The translations under genes were made by a program, and so were the position numbers. DNA of 17,588 nucleotides from Deltaproteobacteria bacterium (lineage in GTDB: Bacteria > Desulfobacterota > Deferrimicrobia > Deferrimicrobiales > Deferrimicrobiaceae): contig PQAK01000078.1 in assembly GCA_003105225.1 (NCBI GenBank), forward strand, positions 1 through 17,588. The letters run 5' to 3'. This document shows positions 12,880 through 17,588 of this stretch, piece by piece (the first letter of the stretch is position 1; each line of letters begins with the position of its first letter). The notes under the pieces are model-generated. The model ran no database searches. It saw nothing but the letters and a program-made list of their open reading frames with translations, and was not told the origin of the DNA.

Positions 12880-15090
12880 TTGGGACACGTGTACGAAAAA
12901 GAGATTTCCGGAAGGAAATTGAGCATCGAGACGGGGGTCGTGGCCAAGCAGGCGGGCGGTTCCGCCGTCGTCCAGTACGGGGATTCGGTGGTCCTGGTCA
13001 CGGCGTGCGGCACCGAGACCCCGAGGCAGGGGATCGATTTCCTGCCCCTGGTCGTGGACTATGTCGAAAAAACGTTCGCCGTCGGCAAGATCCCCGGCGG
13101 CTTCTTCAAGCGGGAAGGGAGGCTGTCCGAGTACGAGGTCCTGACCTCCCGCCTCATCGACCGGCCGATCCGGCCGCTGTTCCCGAAGGGATTCTACAAC
13201 GAGACCCAGGTGATCGCCACCGTCCTCTCCGCGGACAAGGAGAACGATACGGGCGTGCTGGCGATGATCGGGGCGTCGGCCGCCCTGACCATCTCCGACA
13301 TCCCCTTCACCGGCCCGATCGCCGGCGCGCGCGTGGGGAGGATCGACGGCAAGTTCGTCCTCAACCCCCTCATCCCGGACCTCGAACGCAGTGACCTGAA
13401 CATCTTCGTGGCCGGCAGCCGCGACGCCATCCTGATGGTCGAGGGGGAGGCCGGCGAGGTCGCGGAGGAGGAAGTGCTCGACGCCATCCTGTTCGCGCAC
13501 GAGTCCCTCCAGCCGATCCTCGAGATGCAGGAGCGGATGCGGGAGGAGATCGGCAAGCCCAAGCGCGTCTACGAGAAAAAGGAGCTCTCCGCGGAGGACC
13601 TGGGCCGGATCGCGGCAACCGCCGAAAACGACCTTCGCGCGGCGTACGACATCCAGGCCAAGCAGGACCGGCGCAAGCGGATCGACGAGATCGCCGAGGC
13701 CGTCCGCAACGCGTTTCCGGAGGAGGAGCGGGTCGACAAGGCCTCCCTCATCGCGGACGCCTTCAAGAACCTGGAGAAGCGGATCGTCCGCGGGAAGATC
13801 CTCGCGGAGAAGAAACGGATCGACGGCAGGGGGCTCACCGACATCCGGTCCATCGACTGCAGGGTGGGGGTGCTCCCGCGGACCCACGGATCCGCCGTCT
13901 TCACGCGGGGGGAGACCCAGGTGCTCGTCACGGCGACGCTCGGCACCACGCAGGACGAGCAGCGGATCGACTCCCTGCTGGGCGATACGACCAAGGCGTT
14001 CATGCTGCACTACAACTTCCCCCCCTTCAGCGTGGGGGAAGTGAAGATGCTGCGCGGGCCGGCCCGCAGGGAGGTGGGCCACGGCGCCCTGGCCGAGAGG
14101 GCCGTCTCCAAGGTGCTGCCCGGGGACCTGGAGTTCCCGTACACCATCCGCGTGGTCTCCGAGGTCCTCGAGTCGAACGGCTCCTCCTCGATGGCCACCG
14201 TCTGCGGCGCGTCCCTCGCGATGATGGACGCCGGGATCCCCACCACCGGCGCCGTGTCCGGCATCGCCATGGGGCTCATCAAGGAGGGGGAGCGGGTCGC
14301 CGTCCTTTCCGACATCCTGGGCGACGAGGACCACCTGGGCGACATGGACTTCAAGGTGGCCGGCACCGCGAAGGGGGTCACCGCGATCCAGATGGACATC
14401 AAGATCGGCGGGGTGAGCCGGGAGATCATGCTCACCGCCCTCCGGCAGGCCCGGGAGGGGCGCCTCCACATCCTGGAGAAGATGAACGCCGCGCTCGACA
14501 AGCCCCGCGCCGAGCTCTCCCCGTTCGCCCCGCGGATCTACGTGATGATGGTGAAGACCGACAAGATCCGGGAGATCATCGGCCCGGGAGGCAAGGTCAT
14601 CCGGGGGATCCAGGAGCAGACCGGCGTCAAGATCGACATCGAGGACGACGGCACCGTGAAGATCGCGGCGGTCGACGCCGACTCCGCCCGGGCGGCCATC
14701 TCCATCATCGAGGGGATCACCCAGGAGGCGGAGGTCGGGAAGGTCTACGAGGGAAGGGTGCGCAAGATCATGGAATTCGGCGCGTTCGTGGAGCTGTTTC
14801 CCGGCACCGACGGGCTGCTGCACGTCTCCCAGATCTCCAAGCACCGCGTCAAAGCCGTCGCCGACTGCTTCAAGGAGGGGGACGAGGTCACCGTCCGCGT
14901 CCTCGAGGTGGACCGGGACGGGAAGATCCGGCTCTCCCACAAGGAGTTCGAGGAGGAAGGGGAGTTCCCGGAATCCGCGTTCGCCGGGCCCGGCGATGCG
15001 CCGGAGCCCCGCGGCGACCGGGAAGGCAAGGCAGGCGACCGCGGGCGCGACAGGGACCGCGATCACGGGGGCCGAAAAGGCCGTCGCTGA
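12880..15090 (+). CDS. pnp: Polynucleotide phosphorylase (polyribonucleotide nucleotidyltransferase)
   Basis: A 736-residue phosphorolytic 3'-5' exoribonuclease, trimeric in known relatives and part of RNA degradosomes in some. Domain order is standard: first RNase PH core (about 10-145), helical linker (about 150-300), second RNase PH core (about 305-535), KH (about 555-615, GPGG at 568-571) and S1 (from about 619, VGKVYEGRVRKIMEFGAFVEL). The second core carries EDHLGDMDFK, whose Asp484, Asp490 and Lys492 match the E. coli catalytic residues. After S1 there is a charged tail of about 30 residues rich in Arg, Asp and Gly. The start is TTG at 12880, 11 nt after AAGGGA (12863-12868). GTG at 12889 is an alternative, but it is 20 nt from that site. 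Expected upstream partner: rpsO. Confidence 0.97.
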   Translation: MGHVYEKEISGRKLSIETGVVAKQAGGSAVVQYGDSVVLVTACGTETPRQGIDFLPLVVDYVEKTFAVGKIPGGFFKREGRLSEYEVLTSRLIDRPIRPLFPKGFYNETQVIATVLSADKENDTGVLAMIGASAALTISDIPFTGPIAGARVGRIDGKFVLNPLIPDLERSDLNIFVAGSRDAILMVEGEAGEVAEEEVLDAILFAHESLQPILEMQERMREEIGKPKRVYEKKELSAEDLGRIAATAENDLRAAYDIQAKQDRRKRIDEIAEAVRNAFPEEERVDKASLIADAFKNLEKRIVRGKILAEKKRIDGRGLTDIRSIDCRVGVLPRTHGSAVFTRGETQVLVTATLGTTQDEQRIDSLLGDTTKAFMLHYNFPPFSVGEVKMLRGPARREVGHGALAERAVSKVLPGDLEFPYTIRVVSEVLESNGSSSMATVCGASLAMMDAGIPTTGAVSGIAMGLIKEGERVAVLSDILGDEDHLGDMDFKVAGTAKGVTAIQMDIKIGGVSREIMLTALRQAREGRLHILEKMNAALDKPRAELSPFAPRIYVMMVKTDKIREIIGPGGKVIRGIQEQTGVKIDIEDDGTVKIAAVDADSARAAISIIEGITQEAEVGKVYEGRVRKIMEFGAFVELFPGTDGLLHVSQISKHRVKAVADCFKEGDEVTVRVLEVDRDGKIRLSHKEFEEEGEFPESAFAGPGDAPEPRGDREGKAGDRGRDRDRDHGGRKGRR

Positions 15091-15101
15091 CCATCCAGCC
15101 G

Positions 15102-16349
15102 ATGACGGTCGGGAAAACGGTCCTCGACAACGGGGTCACGGTCATCAGCGAGCAGGTTCCCCACCTGTATTCCGCGACCGTGGGGATCTGGGTTTCCGTC
15201 GGGTCCCGCGCGGAGTCGCCCCCGGACAGCGGCATCGGCCACTTCATCGAGCACATGCTGTTCAAGGGGACCGGACGCCGGAAGGCGATCGACATCTCCC
15301 GGGAGATCGAGTCGGTGGGCGGGACGATGAACGCCTATACCGACCGGGAGTACATCTTCTTCTTCGCCAAGGCGCTTGCGAAGGATTTCCCGCTGGCCGC
15401 CGACCTTCTCTGCGACATCTTCCTCGACTCCCGGTTCGACGCGGAGGAAATGGAGCGGGAAAGGGGGGTCGTCCTCCAGGAAATCCTCATGGCGGAGGAC
15501 AGCCCCGAGGACTACCTCCATGATTTTTTTCACGAATCGTACTGGAACGGGCATCCGCTCGGCTCCCCCGTGCAGGGGACGACGGGGAGCGTCTCCGCCT
15601 TCGACCGGGAGCGGGTGGTCCGGTATTTCGGCGACCGGTTCCGCCGCCAGGGAACGATCGTGACCGTGGTGGGGAACCTGCCGCACGAGCGGGTCGTGGA
15701 GGTTTTCGGAAGCGCGCTTTCGGGGCTTGCGCTGGGCGAACGTCTCCGGCCCGATGCGCCCCCCGCGCCGGAACGCGGGGTGTTCCTCAAGAAACGCCCG
15801 CTCGAACAGCTCCACCTGGTCCTGGGTGCGCCGGCGCTGCCCCGGGGAAGCGACCTGCGGCATGTCGCGTACGTCCTGAACGGCATCCTCGGCGGCAGCA
15901 TGTGCAGCCGCCTCTTCCAGGAGATCCGGGAGAAACGCGGCCTGGCCTATTCCATCTATTCCTCCATTTCCTCCTACGCCGATTCGGGGATCCTGAAGAT
16001 CTGCGCCGGGACGTCCGGCGGTCAGGCGAGAGAATTCCTGAAGGTGGCGGCGGCGGCGGTCGACGAGCTGCGCGCGGGGCGCTTCGACGACGGGGAGATC
16101 GCCGTGGCCAAGGAGTGGATCAAGGGAAGCATGCTCCTCAGCCTGGAGAGCGCTGAATACCGCATGTCGCGGCTGGCGATGAACGAGATGTTCCTGGGGC
16201 GCCAGGAATCTCCCGACGGCGAGCTGCGCCGGGTGGACGAGGTGACGCCGGAGCAGGTTCGCCGGCTCGCCGCGTCGATGCTCGACCGGGAGCGGTTCTC
16301 CCTGGCCGCCGTCGGGGACCTGCCGCCGGGACCCGGCCTTGTCTTCTAG
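15102..16349 (+). CDS. M16 family zinc metallopeptidase (processing peptidase-like)
   Basis: A 415-residue insulinase/pitrilysin (M16B-like) protein. The inverted zinc motif HFIEH lies at 47-51, followed 75 residues later by Glu127 in RGVVLQEI, the third zinc ligand. This is the catalytic half, with the C-terminal half (about 180-400) having the related fold and the conserved RLFQEIREKRGLAYSIYS block. Relatives are mitochondrial processing peptidase beta and the bacterial YmxG/PqqL-like peptidases. No signal peptide is visible, so it is probably cytoplasmic; its substrate is unknown. It starts 11 nt after pnp with only a distant purine run (AAAAGG at 15075-15080), suggesting translational coupling to pnp. 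A pnp-M16-dut order is common in several bacterial groups. Confidence 0.92.
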   Translation: MTVGKTVLDNGVTVISEQVPHLYSATVGIWVSVGSRAESPPDSGIGHFIEHMLFKGTGRRKAIDISREIESVGGTMNAYTDREYIFFFAKALAKDFPLAADLLCDIFLDSRFDAEEMERERGVVLQEILMAEDSPEDYLHDFFHESYWNGHPLGSPVQGTTGSVSAFDRERVVRYFGDRFRRQGTIVTVVGNLPHERVVEVFGSALSGLALGERLRPDAPPAPERGVFLKKRPLEQLHLVLGAPALPRGSDLRHVAYVLNGILGGSMCSRLFQEIREKRGLAYSIYSSISSYADSGILKICAGTSGGQAREFLKVAAAAVDELRAGRFDDGEIAVAKEWIKGSMLLSLESAEYRMSRLAMNEMFLGRQESPDGELRRVDEVTPEQVRRLAASMLDRERFSLAAVGDLPPGPGLVF

Positions 16350-16803
16350 GTTGCCCGAGTCCTGCGTGATTCCCGTCCGGCTCCTCCGGGAGGGGGACGG
16401 GGATCTCCTGCCGGCCTACCAGACCGACGGCGCCGCCGGCATGGACCTGCGCGCCGGGATCGAAGGGGAGATCGTGCTGCCGCCGATGGGGCGGACGCTG
16501 ATTCCGACCGGGATCTCGGTGGCCCTTCCGCCGGGGGTCGAGGGGCAGGTGCGGCCCCGCAGCGGCCTCGCGGCGCGCCACGGGGTGACCTGCCTGAACA
16601 GCCCCGGCACGATCGATCCGGACTACCGCGGGGAGATCCGCGTGCTCCTCGTCAACCTCGGCAGCGAGCCGTTTTCCGTGCGGCGGGGCGACCGGATCGC
16701 GCAGCTGGTGTTCTCTCCGGTGCTGCGCGTGTCCCTCCGGGTCGTCGACGACCTCGATGCGACCCGGCGCGGCGAGGGCGGCTTCGGACACACGGGAGTG
16801 TAG
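16339..16803 (+). CDS. dut: Deoxyuridine 5'-triphosphate nucleotidohydrolase (dUTPase)
   Basis: A trimeric-type dUTPase that hydrolyses dUTP to dUMP and pyrophosphate, keeping uracil out of DNA and feeding thymidylate synthesis. All five motifs are present (numbering from the TTG at 16339): AAGMDLRA (32-39), RPRSGLAARHG (72-82), GTIDPDYRGEIRVLLVN (90-106) with the catalytic Asp93, RRGDRIAQLVFSPV (115-128) and RRGEGGFGHTG (143-153). The last has His where many homologues have Ser. The start is uncertain. TTG at 16339 overlaps the peptidase gene by 11 nt, like two other junctions in this window, and has GGGA 7 nt upstream. TTG at 16351 would avoid the overlap, and GTG at 16366 would give the commoner 145-residue length. 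The stop at 16803 is certain. Confidence 0.93.
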   Translation: MSSRLPESCVIPVRLLREGDGDLLPAYQTDGAAGMDLRAGIEGEIVLPPMGRTLIPTGISVALPPGVEGQVRPRSGLAARHGVTCLNSPGTIDPDYRGEIRVLLVNLGSEPFSVRRGDRIAQLVFSPVLRVSLRVVDDLDATRRGEGGFGHTGV

Positions 16804-16812
16804 GAGGGCAAC

Positions 16813-17588
16813 GTGATCGAGCGCTATACCCGGCCGGAAATGGCGAAGATCTGGGAGCCGGAGAACCGGTTCCGGATCTGGCTGGACATCGAGCTCCTGG
16901 CGATGGAGGCGATGGTCAAGAAGGGGTGGATCCCCGCCGACGCCCTTGCGCGCGTGCGAAAGCGGGCGACGTTCGACGTCCCGAGGATCCACGAGATCGA
17001 GAAGCGGGTCAAGCACGACGTGATCGCCTTCCTGACGTCGGTGGCCGAGCACATCGGGGACGACTCCCGGTTCCTGCACGTCGGCATGACCAGCTCCGAC
17101 GTCCTGGACACCTCCTTCGGGGTGCAGATGCGCCAGGCCCTCACGCTCCTCCTCCGCGATGCGGAAACCGTGCGCGACGTGCTCCGGAAGCGGGCGTTCG
17201 AGCACAAGGACACGGTGATGATCGGCCGCACCCACGGCATCCACGCGGAGCCGGTCACCTTCGGCCTGAAGATGGCCCTCTGGGCCGACGAGATGCGCCG
17301 GAACATCGCCCGCCTCAAGCGGGCCCGGGACGTGATCTCCGTGGGGAAACTATCGGGGGCCGTCGGGACGTTCGCCAACATCGACCCGTTCGTCGAGGAG
17401 TATGTCTGCAAAAAACTGGGCCTTTCCCCCGCCCCGGCGTCCACCCAGGTCGTCCAGAGGGACCGGCACGCCGAGGTGTTCGCCACCCTGGCGATCGTGG
17501 GATCCTCCCTGGACAAGTTCGCCACCGAGATCCGCCACCTCCAGCGGACGGAGGTCCTGGAGGCCGAGGAGTTCTTCTCCGAGGGGCA
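16813..17588 (+). CDS. purB: Adenylosuccinate lyase (5' part, truncated by window end)
   Basis: The first 258 codons of adenylosuccinate lyase, a homotetramer that acts twice in purine synthesis: SAICAR to AICAR plus fumarate, and adenylosuccinate to AMP plus fumarate. Visible family blocks are MIERYTRPEMAKIWEPENRF at the N-terminus, VKHDVIAFL (66-74), HVGMTSSDVLDT (89-100), GRTHGIHAEP (138-147) with the general-acid His141, and KLSGAVGTFANI. The frame remains open at the last base and stops just short of the SSxMPHKRNP signature loop, which should follow within a few residues. It starts at GTG 16813 with an AGGAGGG site at 16802-16808, partly inside the dut stop codon. The complete protein is usually about 430 residues, so about 40% is missing from view. 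Confidence 0.95.
   Translation, partial: MIERYTRPEMAKIWEPENRFRIWLDIELLAMEAMVKKGWIPADALARVRKRATFDVPRIHEIEKRVKHDVIAFLTSVAEHIGDDSRFLHVGMTSSDVLDTSFGVQMRQALTLLLRDAETVRDVLRKRAFEHKDTVMIGRTHGIHAEPVTFGLKMALWADEMRRNIARLKRARDVISVGKLSGAVGTFANIDPFVEEYVCKKLGLSPAPASTQVVQRDRHAEVFATLAIVGSSLDKFATEIRHLQRTEVLEAEEFFSEG

Noticed and set aside
12691..15066. - strand open frame of about 790 codons opposite pnp
   Set aside because: Shadow of pnp; translation is Asp/His/Leu/Gly-biased with no recognisable domain.
1..17588. Search by eye for CRISPR repeats, transposases, tRNA genes, toxin-antitoxin or phage genes
   Set aside because: None seen; the window is fully accounted for by housekeeping genes on one strand.

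Overview
This 17.6 kb window is GC-rich and densely packed. Every recognisable gene is on the + strand, mostly separated by a few bases or overlapping by 4, 8 or 11 nt. It looks like core chromosome of a high-GC bacterium. The order rimP-nusA-ylxR-infB-DUF503-rbfA-nrnA(DHH)-truB-rpsO-pnp-M16 peptidase-dut resembles what I remember from Geobacter-like Deltaproteobacteria (Desulfuromonadota/Desulfobacterota). That placement is inferred from gene order and codon style, not from a search. I see no insertion sequence, prophage, CRISPR array, tRNA, rRNA or other mark of mobile DNA.

Left block (67-5233). A small DUF2062 membrane protein is followed by a two-gene putrescine module: agmatinase (speB) and a pyruvoyl-dependent arginine decarboxylase. 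Together these convert arginine to agmatine and then to putrescine plus urea. Next come a beta-ketoacyl-ACP synthase III (fabH family), a RimI-type N-acetyltransferase, and the two subunits of an NAD-linked type 1B dihydroorotate dehydrogenase (pyrK, pyrD).

Junction (5234-5343). This AT-rich 110-nt spacer holds an A-rich tract, a perfect TATAAT box and a canonical intrinsic terminator. The terminator lies between the candidate promoter and rimP, so the translation/transcription operon appears to start with an attenuator-like leader.

Central block (5344-12451). This is the classic nusA-infB operon: rimP (30S maturation), nusA (elongation/termination factor), ylxR (RNA-binding), infB (IF-2), a DUF503 protein, rbfA (30S maturation), nrnA-like DHH phosphoesterase (nanoRNA/pApA hydrolysis) and truB (tRNA pseudouridine-55). 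Most junctions overlap by 4-11 nt, which suggests translational coupling.

Right block (12452-17588). A 91-nt AT-rich spacer carries a candidate promoter overlapped by an imperfect dyad. Then come rpsO (S15), pnp (polynucleotide phosphorylase, TTG start), an M16 zinc protease, dut (dUTPase) and the first 258 codons of purB, cut by the window end.

No stretch longer than 300 nt lacks a gene. I do not see an undescribed multi-gene system. The most interesting material is regulatory: the promoter-terminator arrangement before rimP, the dyad over the rpsO -10 box, and the small hairpin in the pnp leader.
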